Source: Schlesneria sp.
GTDB lineage: Bacteria > Planctomycetota > Planctomycetia > Planctomycetales > Planctomycetaceae
NCBI GenBank assembly: GCA_028291515.1
Contig: JAQGHU010000077.1
Span: 91,687 to 155,686, forward strand
Reading direction: 5' to 3'
DNA length: 64,000 bases
The translations under genes were made by a program, and so were the position numbers. Positions 17,875 through 27,287 of the stretch are shown here, in pieces. Each line of letters begins with the position of its first letter. Positions within the stretch are counted from its first letter, which is position 1. The notes under the pieces were generated by a model. That model was given only the letters and a program-made list of their open reading frames with translations. It had not been told where the DNA came from and did not search any database.

Positions 17875-19464
17875 ATGAGCCTGTTCGACTTCATCAAGCG
17901 GCTGTTCGCGTCGACGCCAGCGAGCAGGCCCGTTGCTCCGCCGGCCGGCACTCCGGTGCAACCGCAGCTCATTCTCGCGAGAGCGGTTCCATCGCCCGTC
18001 GTACCAGAACGGCCAAAGTCCACGACACTGAATCTGGACGCCTCCCAGTTCGCGCCGATTTCGGGCCGGGATGCGGTGGCTGCTGCCAGAGTTTCCAGCA
18101 CCATTCGGACAAATCCCTGGTGGGGCCGCCTTGATACGATTCCACCCGCCAGCGACGAGCGGACGCTATTAATTGATCGATCGTTGGTCGCCTACGGACT
18201 GTTCAAGCCGGAGGATCTGGTCGAGATCCATCAGATCGGCGATCAGATGCTGGAGATCTCGGGCGATCAGGCCATTGCGGCTGATCGAGCCCGCGCTGTA
18301 GTCGCAGCATCGGAAGCCGATCGCCAGCAGCTCAAGTTGAAGAAGAAAGCGGAAGCGACGGAACGCAAACGCCAGCATGCTGAAGATGTCACGCGTCGCA
18401 TGGCAACCGACATCATCTTCTTGGGCCGTGGCGTTTCTCGGGGACTGACCGACCGTCGCGCGAATGTTGAGAAGCTGCAAGCGGCGAATTTGCCCGTACT
18501 CGCTTCACCGTCAGACGTGGCAGATGCGATGGGGCTGACAATATCTCGTTTGAGGTGGCTCGCCTTTCATAGCGATGCCGCAGAGAGAACTCACTATGTC
18601 CGCTTCACAGTGCCGAAGAAATCGGGCGGCGCTCGAGAACTTGCGGCCCCCCATCGGGATTTGGCCGCCGCTCAACGTTGGATCTTTCAAAATATTCTGT
18701 TGCGGTTGTCAGTACACTATGCGGCTCATGGGTTTGTGAAAGGTCGATCGATTCGAACGAACGCGCTCCCTCATGTTGGCCGACATTTATTGGTGAATGC
18801 TGACCTGAAGGACTTCTTTCCCACCATTACGTTTCACCGTGTGCGGGGTGCGTTCGAACAACTGGGTTACTCGCCAGCGGCAGCAACGATCCTTTCATTG
18901 CTCTGTACCGAGTCGCCTCGACGGACTGTGGAATACGCGGGCAGAGTCTTTCACGTGGCAACGGATCCCCGGGCCCTTCCACAAGGGGCCTGTACCAGTC
19001 CAGCCTTGTCGAACCTGATCGCCCGGCGCTTGGATTCTCGCCTGACTGGTATCGTGACAAAGTTGGGCTGGCGATACACCCGGTACGCTGACGACCTGAG
19101 TTTCTCGGCGGATGTCGAAGTCGAGCCGGATAAGCAAATCGGTTATCTGCTGGCTCGGGTTCGTCACATCGTTCAGGATGAGGGATTTTTCGTCAATGAA
19201 AAGAAGACGCGCGTCTTAAAGCAAAGCTCGGCGATGTCGGTGACAGGTGTTGTTGTCAACCGGCGCCCTGGCGTCTGCCGCCGCGAAGTCCGTCGCCTGC
19301 GTGCGATTCTCCACAATGCAAATAAGCAAGGCCTCGCGTCTCAAAACCGCGACAACGATCCGTTGTTTGAGGCTCGGCTCCGCGGTCAGATCGCATTTGT
19401 CCAAATGATCAATGCCGACCAAGGCCGCCCGTTGCTGGAATCACTAAATTCACTACCGGACTGA
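17875..19464 (+). CDS. Retron reverse transcriptase
   Basis: 529 residues from the ATG at 17875 (MSLFDFIKRLFAS); an upstream in-frame TTG at 17803 lies inside the retron RNA a2 arm and is unlikely. The C-terminal 300 residues are a reverse transcriptase: first catalytic Asp310 in NADLKDFFP, YADD at 404-407, and the two retron-specific signatures NALPH (NAxxH, 296-300) and VTG (456-458). No maturase, integrase or endonuclease domain is present, which argues against a group II intron, and no variable repeats are seen that would suggest a DGR. The N-terminal ~220 residues are an extension: a Pro-rich linker, then a charged helical stretch (about 140-185) rich in Lys, Glu and Arg. It would prime from the branching G of the msr and copy the msd into msDNA. 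It closes the ARM/WH-SWIM/RNA/RT locus. Confidence 0.93.
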   Translation: MSLFDFIKRLFASTPASRPVAPPAGTPVQPQLILARAVPSPVVPERPKSTTLNLDASQFAPISGRDAVAAARVSSTIRTNPWWGRLDTIPPASDERTLLIDRSLVAYGLFKPEDLVEIHQIGDQMLEISGDQAIAADRARAVVAASEADRQQLKLKKKAEATERKRQHAEDVTRRMATDIIFLGRGVSRGLTDRRANVEKLQAANLPVLASPSDVADAMGLTISRLRWLAFHSDAAERTHYVRFTVPKKSGGARELAAPHRDLAAAQRWIFQNILLRLSVHYAAHGFVKGRSIRTNALPHVGRHLLVNADLKDFFPTITFHRVRGAFEQLGYSPAAATILSLLCTESPRRTVEYAGRVFHVATDPRALPQGACTSPALSNLIARRLDSRLTGIVTKLGWRYTRYADDLSFSADVEVEPDKQIGYLLARVRHIVQDEGFFVNEKKTRVLKQSSAMSVTGVVVNRRPGVCRREVRRLRAILHNANKQGLASQNRDNDPLFEARLRGQIAFVQMINADQGRPLLESLNSLPD

Positions 19465-19804
19465 GATTAGATCGCTTGCTCGCCATCAGTGCTGAAGTCC
19501 GCACCACATTTGGCAGATCGGGAAAATTCAGGTGGGGCAGGCCTCCGCAGAGGACCGCGAATTGATTGCGGTATTTTCTGGCTGACCGGTCATGTTTCGA
19601 GGAAGTGATCACTTTCGGTGATTCCGACTCGAATTATGGCCGAAATTGCATTATCGAGCAGCAAATGAGGCCTACAAAATGCCTCATGAAAATGGCACAA
19701 TAGCCCGAACTCATCTTCAATAGGCTGAATGATCCCCTTTTTGATCAGCAAGCGGCCTTTCTTTGTCTTTTGTTCCGAGTTCTTGCAAAACAGGGAGAAC
19801 AGCA
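19465..19804. other. Intergenic region after the retron
   Basis: 340 bp without a convincing gene. It holds one inverted repeat, ATGAGGC (19665-19671) and GCCTCAT (19681-19687), with a 9-nt loop, about 118 bp before the DUF1559 gene, which could be an operator or leader hairpin. No strong terminator is visible right after the RT gene. Confidence 0.4.
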
Positions 19805-20851
19805 ATGGCAATTCATTTCGAGTTCTTATCGAGGCGTCGTCGACAGAGTCGAGGTTTCACACTGATTGAATTGCTCGTTGTCATCGCAATTATTGCCGTA
19901 TTGATTGCATTGTTGTTACCTGCGGTTCAACAGGCACGTGAGGCGGCTCGCCGGTCACAATGCAAGAACAATCTCAAGCAAATGGGATTGGCGATGTACA
20001 ACTACCACGACACGTATCGTGTCTTCCCGCGGGCGTGCTTTGAATCGACCGGCTCGGGTACTGGATATCAGGGATTCAGCCCTCAGGCGATGATGTTGCC
20101 TTATCTCGATCAAGCGCCGCTGTTTAACCAGATCAACTTCAACCTGTCGTTTGTTTCCGGTGTGAATGCCACTGTGAAAAACACGCGTCTGACGGTCTTT
20201 CGCTGTCCGTCTGATTCGTCGACGAATTTGGTCCCTGGCAATAGCTATTCGTTCTGCGGTGGCGCGTCTCTGATCATGATGTCGCCGATTCCTGGTGCCG
20301 GGGTGGGCGGGCCACCAGGAACCCAAATCACCGCAGGGGATCAGATTGGAATGTTTAACATGCGGAACAATCTGAATGTCAGCGCGGTGGTCGATGGAAC
20401 CTCGAACACCATTGCGGCTTCGGAGGGAATTATGGGAACTGGGAATGGGACGTATGCCTTGGGAAACCTGGTCCGGGGAACAGACTTTCCAGGAGGTATG
20501 CCCAACACATTTGCGTCCGTCGCGCAGCTCAATGCGTACGGAGTCAGTTGTACGGGGAACAAAGGCAACTTCTTGAATTCGACTCACCAGGAATGGATCA
20601 ATGGAATGCCGGGACAGACGCTCTTCAACACATTAAACGGCCCCAATTCGGCGAATCCAGAATGCCACGAATGTTCGGCGTGTTCGTGGTACGACAGCCG
20701 TGGAGTATGGACCGCTCGCAGTCGCCACACCGGCGGTGTTCATGCGCTGATGGGAGATGGCGCGGTGCGGTTTGTTGCCGACTCAGTCGACAACACGACG
20801 TGGCAACGTATCGGATCCATCAACGACGGTGCCGTTACCGGTGATTTCTAG
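19805..20851 (+). CDS. DUF1559 prepilin-like protein
   Basis: 348 residues. The ATG at 19805 follows a GGGAGA ribosome binding site. The N-terminus has a type IV prepilin leader: basic residues, then [20 protein letters not shown] with the G|FTLIE cleavage/methylation site near residue 18, then [17 protein letters not shown], the hallmark of the planctomycete DUF1559 family. The C-terminal part carries the usual [18 protein letters not shown] motif. These proteins occur in many copies per planctomycete genome and are thought to be pseudopilin-like surface or matrix components; the precise role is unknown. A small lipoprotein gene follows, the common arrangement. Confidence 0.95.
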   Translation: MAIHFEFLSRRRRQSRGFTLIELLVVIAIIAVLIALLLPAVQQAREAARRSQCKNNLKQMGLAMYNYHDTYRVFPRACFESTGSGTGYQGFSPQAMMLPYLDQAPLFNQINFNLSFVSGVNATVKNTRLTVFRCPSDSSTNLVPGNSYSFCGGASLIMMSPIPGAGVGGPPGTQITAGDQIGMFNMRNNLNVSAVVDGTSNTIAASEGIMGTGNGTYALGNLVRGTDFPGGMPNTFASVAQLNAYGVSCTGNKGNFLNSTHQEWINGMPGQTLFNTLNGPNSANPECHECSACSWYDSRGVWTARSRHTGGVHALMGDGAVRFVADSVDNTTWQRIGSINDGAVTGDF

Positions 20852-20969
20852 CGATGGCCTGCTTATTCGTGCGACGTTTCGATGCCTCGGTTCGCGATTA
20901 ACGAGTCGAGGCACTGTTCGTCCGTCATTCTCTCTTAAAATTAATCGCAATCATTCCAAGTGAGGAACT

Positions 20970-21281
20970 ATGTTGACGTGGCAAAAACCGTTGGCAGTCG
21001 TTGTGATATTGATGGTGGTGGGTTGTGGGAGCGCGCCTGTCAAACAGCCTGAACCAACGAATCTCAAGTCTTTTGAGGAACTGAAGACTCGGCTGAAGGA
21101 AGTCGTGCAATATGGCCAGGGGGGAAGTGCGCTGATGGGGATGCAGGAGAGCATCGAGTCGCTGAAAAAAGTGGACGCCGCCAAGGGTGACGCGCTGGCC
21201 GTGGACTTCAAACGGCTCGACATGGCCGCCACCACGGAAGAACGTAAGCAAATTGCGCAGGGGATGATTGACAAGCTGTAA
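20970..21281 (+). CDS. Small lipoprotein accompanying DUF1559
   Basis: 103 residues beginning with a lipoprotein signal peptide, MLTWQKPLAVVVILMVVGCG, with the lipobox cysteine at 19. The mature part is a helical, charged segment (SFEELKTRLKEVVQYGQGGS). GAGGAA two to three bases from the ATG is a close but plausible ribosome binding site. It is 118 bp downstream of the DUF1559 gene on the same strand. Function unknown. Confidence 0.82.
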   Translation: MLTWQKPLAVVVILMVVGCGSAPVKQPEPTNLKSFEELKTRLKEVVQYGQGGSALMGMQESIESLKKVDAAKGDALAVDFKRLDMAATTEERKQIAQGMIDKL

Positions 21282-21439
21282 CGACTCGCCGTGATGTTGG
21301 CGGTCGGCGGAATAGTCGCAGGTTCAGGTTGAATTCAGCTTGCGAGAGGCCTGACAGGGCCGAGCGGTGAGGATATCCTTATGGGTTGTGATTCGCTGTT
21401 TGGCGAAGAGTCCCTGGTTCCCTCGACGAACTACATGCT

Positions 21440-22651
21440 ATGCCTGAATACCGCTTTGTCGCTCGCGAAATGACGGGCAAGCAGGTTGATGGGGTGCTGT
21501 CGGCCGCGAATGAGCGTGAAGCGTTAAGCACGCTGGGGGCTCGGGGTGTCTTTCCACTGTCGGTGACGCTGGCCGATGCCGCCAAGGCGCATCAAGCAAA
21601 CAAACGCCGACGGGTTCCTGCCAGGCTTCTCTGCCAGTTCTATTCACAGTTGGCTGACCTGCTTCGCGCGGGCGTCCCCTTGTTGCGATCGCTGGAACTG
21701 CTCGAGCGACAGACTCGGCATGTCACGTTGAAGATGGTGCTGCAAGAAGTTCGCGATCAGGTCGCCGACGGAACTCGACTGGCCGAAACTTTGCGGCAAC
21801 ATCCGACAGTGTTCACCGAGCTCACGATCAGTATGGTCCGGGCGGGTGAAGAGGGAAGCTTCCTGGAAGACACGCTGCAGCGCATCGCCGACTTTACGGA
21901 GCATCAGGAAGAACTCAAGGGGCGTGTCTTCGGAGCGATGGCTTATCCCGCGTTCCTGGTCGTTGTCGGGACTATAATCCTGGTTCTGATGTTGATCTTC
22001 TTCGTACCAAAGTTCGAACCGCTGTTCGATCGGATGCGAGAAGAAGGAACGCTGCCGTGGGCAACGACCGCACTGCTGGCTGTCAGCTACGAGCTGCAAC
22101 ATCGGGGTTGGGTGCTGCTGATCGTGATTCCAGTCTTGTACGGGTTCATTCAGAAACAGTTTTCAAATGACCAGGGTCGTCGCCGGTTCGATGCGTTTCG
22201 GCTGAAATTGTTTGGGGTCGGTCAAGTTGTTCGCAGCCTGGCCATCGCTCGGTTCTGCCGCGTTTTGGGGACGCTACTGCACAATGGTGTTCCGATTCTA
22301 AATTCGCTAAAGATTGCCAAGGATGCGACCGGGAACCGGGTATTGAGCGAAGCGATCGCAGAGGCCGCCGAACACGTTTCTTCGGGGAGGTCGTTGGCCC
22401 AACCGCTGGCCGAATGCAAGCAGTTCCCGATTGACGTTATCGAGATGATTTCGGTGGGAGAAGAAGCCAACAACTTGGAGCATGTGCTGGTGTCGGTCGC
22501 TGAAAAAATGGAGCGGCATACCAATCGGCAACTCGATCTGGTGGTGCGACTGCTAGAGCCGTTGATGCTGGTCATCATGGCCGGAGTGATCCTATTCGTC
22601 CTGCTGGCCTTGATGTTGCCGATTTTCAACAGTTCGACGGCGGTGTCTTAG
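21440..22651 (+). CDS. Type II secretion/type IV pilus inner-membrane protein (GspF/PilC)
   Basis: 403 residues with the GspF family layout: a short N-terminal segment MPEYRFVAREMTGKQVDG, then two homologous cytoplasmic domains (about 60-180 and 265-385), each ending in a transmembrane helix region, plus a third helix near the C-terminus (LVIMAGVILFVLLALMLPIF). The motif FYSQLADLLRAGVPLLRSLELL (first domain) and FCRVLGTLLHNGVPILNSLKIA (second domain) are diagnostic. It forms the membrane platform that couples the assembly ATPase to the pseudopilus. It is followed 199 bp downstream by a GspG-like pseudopilin. No ATPase or secretin gene is present in this group, so the rest of the machine is elsewhere. 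Confidence 0.93.
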   Translation: MPEYRFVAREMTGKQVDGVLSAANEREALSTLGARGVFPLSVTLADAAKAHQANKRRRVPARLLCQFYSQLADLLRAGVPLLRSLELLERQTRHVTLKMVLQEVRDQVADGTRLAETLRQHPTVFTELTISMVRAGEEGSFLEDTLQRIADFTEHQEELKGRVFGAMAYPAFLVVVGTIILVLMLIFFVPKFEPLFDRMREEGTLPWATTALLAVSYELQHRGWVLLIVIPVLYGFIQKQFSNDQGRRRFDAFRLKLFGVGQVVRSLAIARFCRVLGTLLHNGVPILNSLKIAKDATGNRVLSEAIAEAAEHVSSGRSLAQPLAECKQFPIDVIEMISVGEEANNLEHVLVSVAEKMERHTNRQLDLVVRLLEPLMLVIMAGVILFVLLALMLPIFNSSTAVS

Positions 22652-22850
22652 TTCGTAAGTACAGGCGATGTCGTAACCTGCGCGGTCTCCTTAAAATAAC
22701 CTGAAACATCGGCGGAGTTGGAAGAGTATCTCGTATCATCGTGTTAGGAATACCTGTTTCCTGATGGATCAGGCTCGATTACAATCAAACGTCGTCACAT
22801 ATTCGTCTGAAACTCGCTTTGGAATGTCCACTCGGAAGGTACTGTTTGCC

Positions 22851-23318
22851 ATGACTCGTTCAAATGCTCGGAACGCTCGTCGACCTGTCGCCCGCAGAGG
22901 CTTTACGCTGACAGAAGTTTTGCTGGTGCTGGCGATCCTAGGCGTGATTGCGGCGATGGTCGTTCCCAACCTGATTGGTCAGCAGAAAAATGCGTTGATC
23001 AAAACGACGCGAATGAGCGTGAAGTCACTGGAAGACGCTTGTTCGGCCTACGCGATTGATCATGACGGCGAGTATCCTCAAGGGGGTCGCGACGAAGTTC
23101 TGGGACTGCTGACCAATCCCGGTGTTGACGCTCATGGCAAGGCGGTCAGTCCTTACCTCAAGTCGCTTCCAAAGGATGCGTGGGGTCAGCCTCTGTATTA
23201 TCAATGGCCCAACAACAATGTTCAGAACGCCACGACCCCGGCACTTTGGTCGTCAGGTCCTGACAAAAAGAGTGACGAGGGGCAGAACGACGATATCAAT
23301 AACTGGTCCGACAAGTAG
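22851..23318 (+). CDS. GspG-like major pseudopilin
   Basis: 155 residues from the ATG at 22851, with AAGG about 11 bases upstream; in-frame ATGs at 22764 and 22824 would only lengthen the leader. The prepilin site RRGFTLTEVLLVLAILGVIAA is near residue 15, followed by the GspG core: QQKNALIKTTRMSVKSLEDACSAYAIDHDGEYP, then DAWGQPLYYQWP and SSGPDKKSDEG...DDINNW, the calcium-site loop region typical of type II secretion major pseudopilins. It would be cleaved by a prepilin peptidase and assembled on the GspF platform encoded just upstream. A terminator follows at 23342. Confidence 0.92.
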   Translation: MTRSNARNARRPVARRGFTLTEVLLVLAILGVIAAMVVPNLIGQQKNALIKTTRMSVKSLEDACSAYAIDHDGEYPQGGRDEVLGLLTNPGVDAHGKAVSPYLKSLPKDAWGQPLYYQWPNNNVQNATTPALWSSGPDKKSDEGQNDDINNWSDK

Positions 23319-23341
23319 TCGTCTCAATTCAGTGAATTGAC

Positions 23342-23369
23342 AAGAGCGGTGTTTGGCACCGCTCTTTTT
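23342..23369 (+). terminator. Rho-independent terminator
   Basis: A perfect 10-bp stem AAGAGCGGTG (23342-23351) and CACCGCTCTT (23357-23366) with a TTTGG loop, ending in a T run, 23 bp after the GspG-like gene. Confidence 0.9.
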
Positions 23370-23478
23370 ATTTCTTTGGGATGGTGAGAGTGGCAAGCGC
23401 GATTACGAATCACGAAGTGACAACTGAACTACGTCGCGCGTCTGGTTGTTCCCATTTTTCAATTTGCAAACTAAGGTC

Positions 23479-24768
23479 CTACTCCCCAAGCTTGATCTTC
23501 ACAGCGATCGTGCCGCTATTGTCGGCGATGGAGTTCCAGTTGTCCTGGCATCGCAGATAGAGATTGCCGTTTCCGGTGGCGGTCCATTCGGAATTGGCGC
23601 CGAGTTCAAATGGTTCTGACAATTTGTAGTCTTCGAATAAGATCCCGACCAGTTTGCCTTTGCCGTCATCGTCCCCGTCGGCGGTCAGTTTTTTACCCGA
23701 CTTCGCAACCAACCATTCACCAGTCGCCGCTATGGACAACTTGTCTCCTTCTTTGACGACAACTCGCGCGGGCTGCCAGCCGCGCATCGCGTCGACCTTG
23801 ACCTGGACCGAGGCCGTTCCTTTCAGCTTTTGGAACTTGGGCTTCCAATCCCAACTGCATAGGTCGGCTCGATAGCCCTGATCCAGGTGTCGCAGGAAAA
23901 AGTCGTATTCGAAGCTGATTTCCTTCGACATTGGTCCGTAGACAGATTCAAAGCTGGTCTGTTGATCATTTAACAACGCGAGGCCAAGCGGTTTGAACCT
24001 GGAAGCGTAGTTGGGATTTGCGGCCAGAAGATGGCACAGAGCCCATCGCCAGGAATAGTTCTCCCAGCTATCTCCGGTCTGCTGGCCGGCTGCCACGATT
24101 TCGGACAGGTCCTTGGGCTCTTGAGATTTCAAGTACCGCAACACCCCTTCGTGGATGTTGACGCCGTCTTCCTTCTCTTTCCAATACTGCCCCAGCTCGG
24201 CCATTCCTTCGGAGTACCATGTCGGGCCCGTTCGACCAAACGATTGATGGCAATAGGCATGAACCGCCTCATGCTGAGGAGTCCCTCGGTCCGCGACGGC
24301 CCAGACAATTGATTTGGCCGCGACGGCCTGTTTTTGACCTGATCCGCTGCGCAGAAACTGTGTAACACTTAGCGTGATCCCACCCCCTGACTGGATGCTG
24401 GCGATGGCATCAGGATCGATCGAATTGGGTGGCCACTTCGACTGATCTTTGACGACGTTCATCTCGATGATTTGCGAGTTGGGTTTGCCGAAATACTTCG
24501 CGACGAGCACCAGCATTGTTTCCAGACGAGTTAGCAGCTCACGTGCTTCGTCCGGAGGCATGTCAGTTCGCAACGTAAAATTCTTCGACGAGTAATCGTG
24601 AATCCCTTGGACCGACGGTGCCTCTTTCGTGCGGGCGGTCTTGGTTTTCCCAGTCGGTTTCTCTTTGGGGTTGCTTTGAGCCTGCACTGACGACGAGATC
24701 GCCGTGATTGAGATCACCATTCCCAGCAAACCGGCAATGATGATTTGAGATTTTCGATCTGTACGCAT
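23479..24768 (-). CDS. Secreted HEXXH peptidase-like protein (DUF1570-like) with C-terminal beta domain
   Basis: 429 residues. The ATG at 24768 (MRTDRKSQIIIAG) has a GAGA element upstream and opens a signal peptide; further ATG codons at 24783 and 24789 are possible. In the middle, TPQHEAVHAYCHQSFGRTGP contains HEAVH, a zinc-metallopeptidase HEXXH motif, and 19 residues later WYSEGMAELGQ gives the third ligand glutamate of gluzincins. The C-terminal ~110 residues (from VQVKVDAMRGW) look like a beta-sandwich similar to the LecA-like domains often fused to planctomycete exoenzymes. It is probably an exported zinc peptidase; the substrate is unknown. A second HEXXH protein of the DUF1570 type lies at 48977-49735. 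Confidence 0.75.
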   Translation of the reverse strand: MRTDRKSQIIIAGLLGMVISITAISSSVQAQSNPKEKPTGKTKTARTKEAPSVQGIHDYSSKNFTLRTDMPPDEARELLTRLETMLVLVAKYFGKPNSQIIEMNVVKDQSKWPPNSIDPDAIASIQSGGGITLSVTQFLRSGSGQKQAVAAKSIVWAVADRGTPQHEAVHAYCHQSFGRTGPTWYSEGMAELGQYWKEKEDGVNIHEGVLRYLKSQEPKDLSEIVAAGQQTGDSWENYSWRWALCHLLAANPNYASRFKPLGLALLNDQQTSFESVYGPMSKEISFEYDFFLRHLDQGYRADLCSWDWKPKFQKLKGTASVQVKVDAMRGWQPARVVVKEGDKLSIAATGEWLVAKSGKKLTADGDDDGKGKLVGILFEDYKLSEPFELGANSEWTATGNGNLYLRCQDNWNSIADNSGTIAVKIKLGE

Positions 24769-24943
24769 CACGGTTCTCGCCATCAGCAAATCAGAGAGAT
24801 TTCAGACATTATCAGGATAACCGAATTCCGTTCGATGAAAACGGGTGTTCAAGCTGGAAATGTGAACTCCTTCCAGAATCGGTGCGAGATCACAAGGTTC
24901 TCATCTACCGAGACGCATTGAACTTGTTCGACTGTCAAAAGCG

Positions 24944-26926
24944 TCACGCAGGCGTGCAATCCGCAAGTTGAAAACTTGGATCACCTGAATCGGGGGTGCT
25001 AAGCATGCGTTGGTGGAGCAGATGAACGCTGAGAACTTGGCCGAGGGCCGTGTCGATCCGGCGCCACATCGTCGTCCGCTGGGGTAACAACGTCCACAGG
25101 AGCTTTGCGGCTGACACAAAGCTCTGGCGGAAGACTCCGACCTCTCGCACCAGGGTCGGACTGAGCAGATCCGAAAACAGTTCGCGACCCGTCGGTGTCC
25201 GAGAAAGACGATGCCAGTTGGGAGCCATGAACGGATGCTTGAACTCCGAGTCCATAAATGGCGGCAGCAAATCGCGGAATCCGACCCGCAGCAGGTTCTT
25301 CTCTTTGAGCTCGCGGATGTTCATGAAATGTTTGGAGGGGATCTGATTGACGAACTCGACGAGTTCGGAATCGAGGAACGGAACCCGGCATTCGATCGAG
25401 TTGGCCATGTCGACTCGATCGCCGACACACGGGAACACGTACTGGCTGAGGAATTGATACGTCATCAGTCTCGTCGCGTTAAAGCTTTCCAACGGACGTA
25501 GCGCTTCTGTATCGAATGTCTTTTCGAAATATTCAAGGGGCGATTTGACTGTGGTCGTTTTGAGGAGTTTCGGGTGGAACAGTTTCTTGATGAAGCCTTT
25601 GCTGGTCACCATTCGCGAGTAGTAGAAGTTGGCGTGTTTCAAATAGGACGGGACCGGCCCCTTCCCTTTGATGTCGCGATTCCAGTGAGATCCTTCGGAT
25701 CGCTTTTCGATCTCATAGAACTTCTGAAGTAATGACTCGGCCGCTTCGGCGTCGCCGAGTTGTCCCGATTTCGCCATCTCCCACAAGAGTTCTTGTTTGA
25801 AATACGGATACCCGCCGAACATCTCATCGGCCCCTTCACCAGTGAGGCAGACTTTGTACCCCTGATCGCGGACCAGCTTCGACAGGATCAGTTTTGCTAT
25901 CGAGTTCGGATTCATGAGCGGCTGCTCGACATGCAGCACCGTCTTCTCGAAGTTATCGGCGAGCTTTTCACTGGTGCAATCGACCGTCTCGAATTCGGCC
26001 CCGTAGTGTCTGGCGATCTTTCGAGCCAGTGCCGATTCGTCGTAGCTGGTGTTCCCGAATCCAATGTTGAAGCTGCGAAGTTTGCTCGTCGTTTGCGACA
26101 TCACACCGCAAACGAGCGTCGAATCGATACCTCCACTTAGATAGCTGCCAACAGGAACGTCGGCGATCAAGCGTCGTGAGACTGCTCGCGTAAATCGCTC
26201 GCGCACTCCCTCCGCGGCCTCTTCCAAGGTCATCGCAGTCTGCGTTTCGAATTTCGGGGTCCAGTAGGGAATCGGTTCAGTCCAACGCCCCTGTTCGATG
26301 CAGACATAGTGTCCTGGAGGAAGCGGATGAACGTCCTCGTAGAAATGGGTGGCGGGTGTCAGAGTTCCAAAAAACGCGCTCATAAAAAAATCGGGATTGA
26401 ACGCACGGTTCACGCGCGACAGAGCAAACAGCGACTTGATCTCCGAAACAAAGAACAGTTCGTCTTGGGTCTGGTGAACGAAGAGCGGTTTGACCCCGAA
26501 CCGATCTCGCACGGCAACCAATCGCTGCAGCCGCGCGTCCCAGATCACAAATGCGAACTCGCCGTTCAGCTTCGAGAAGCTTTCGGTTCCGTATTCGATA
26601 TATAGATTGAGCAGCACTTCGGTATCGGATGTCGTCCGAAACCGATGCCCGCGTCGTTCCAGTGCTTCGCGATGTTGTTGATAGTCGTAGAGTTCGCCAT
26701 TGAAGACGATGGTGACGTGCCCATCGGCCGAACTCAGCGGTTGGGTTCCGGTGGCGAGGTCAATGACGCTTAATCGTACGTGAGCCAGACCGAGCGTCCC
26801 CTGGTCGAGTATCGCAAATCCGCCCCCATCCGGCCCGCGATGCGACATCACCGAACACATCCTGCGAAGATCGGTGGTTGACACCCGCTCGCGCCGAAGA
26901 TTCTTGATCACACTAATTCCGCACAT
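24944..26926 (-). CDS. asnB: Asparagine synthetase (glutamine-hydrolysing)
   Basis: 660 residues. The start is fixed at 26926 because the class II glutamine amidotransferase needs Cys2 exposed after Met removal, and MCGISVI begins here. The N-terminal domain (about 1-210) has the amidotransferase motifs RGPDGGG, VFNGELYDY and AVRDRFGVKPLF. The synthetase domain (about 225-600) carries the ATP pyrophosphatase P-loop SGGIDSTLV and downstream TGEGADEMFGGY. It makes asparagine from aspartate, ATP and glutamine. The long C-terminus is typical of AsnB variants linked to polysaccharide or envelope gene clusters, but no such cluster is seen here. Confidence 0.95.
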   Translation of the reverse strand: MCGISVIKNLRRERVSTTDLRRMCSVMSHRGPDGGGFAILDQGTLGLAHVRLSVIDLATGTQPLSSADGHVTIVFNGELYDYQQHREALERRGHRFRTTSDTEVLLNLYIEYGTESFSKLNGEFAFVIWDARLQRLVAVRDRFGVKPLFVHQTQDELFFVSEIKSLFALSRVNRAFNPDFFMSAFFGTLTPATHFYEDVHPLPPGHYVCIEQGRWTEPIPYWTPKFETQTAMTLEEAAEGVRERFTRAVSRRLIADVPVGSYLSGGIDSTLVCGVMSQTTSKLRSFNIGFGNTSYDESALARKIARHYGAEFETVDCTSEKLADNFEKTVLHVEQPLMNPNSIAKLILSKLVRDQGYKVCLTGEGADEMFGGYPYFKQELLWEMAKSGQLGDAEAAESLLQKFYEIEKRSEGSHWNRDIKGKGPVPSYLKHANFYYSRMVTSKGFIKKLFHPKLLKTTTVKSPLEYFEKTFDTEALRPLESFNATRLMTYQFLSQYVFPCVGDRVDMANSIECRVPFLDSELVEFVNQIPSKHFMNIRELKEKNLLRVGFRDLLPPFMDSEFKHPFMAPNWHRLSRTPTGRELFSDLLSPTLVREVGVFRQSFVSAAKLLWTLLPQRTTMWRRIDTALGQVLSVHLLHQRMLSTPDSGDPSFQLADCTPA

Positions 26927-27287
26927 CGATATTTCCGGTGTCCAATCGAGACGAGGGAATAGGGGGCATATCGGCAGGTTGAAGTCGGCGGGGTAATTGA
27001 GTCGCATCAAAGATGCGGGGCGTCCATCACAGTGAGATCCATCAATGGTCATCGTAAGGGCGTACCGACCCCGAGACCCGATCAAAACCTAACGTTTCAG
27101 ATATTTTCCGGAAGCAGAAGGGGTCATTAGAGTGCGCTGAGGCTCATCGAGACTGCGGGCTCATCAGTGCGGCACGAATTTAGCCACAATGGGTCGTTTG
27201 GACTCCTTCATGTCTGCCAGCAAGCCAAAGTGTTTCTAGAAGCATTCCGCGACTATTTGAAATCTCGTTACGTCGACGGTTGCGGCG
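26927..27287. other. Intergenic region between asnB and a membrane operon
   Basis: 361 bp upstream of asnB and downstream of the minus-strand membrane operon. I see no gene, no clear terminator and no strong promoter match. It must contain the asnB promoter unless asnB is read through from the operon. Confidence 0.4.

Noticed and set aside
17875..19464. Group II intron maturase or diversity-generating retroelement RT
   Set aside because: No maturase or endonuclease domain, no intron RNA motifs, no template/variable repeat pair; the NAxxH and VTG signatures and the a1/a2 RNA fit a retron.
20883..20913. TGCCTCG/CGAGGCA hairpin after the DUF1559 gene as a terminator
   Set aside because: Only 7 bp with a 17-nt loop and no T run after it.
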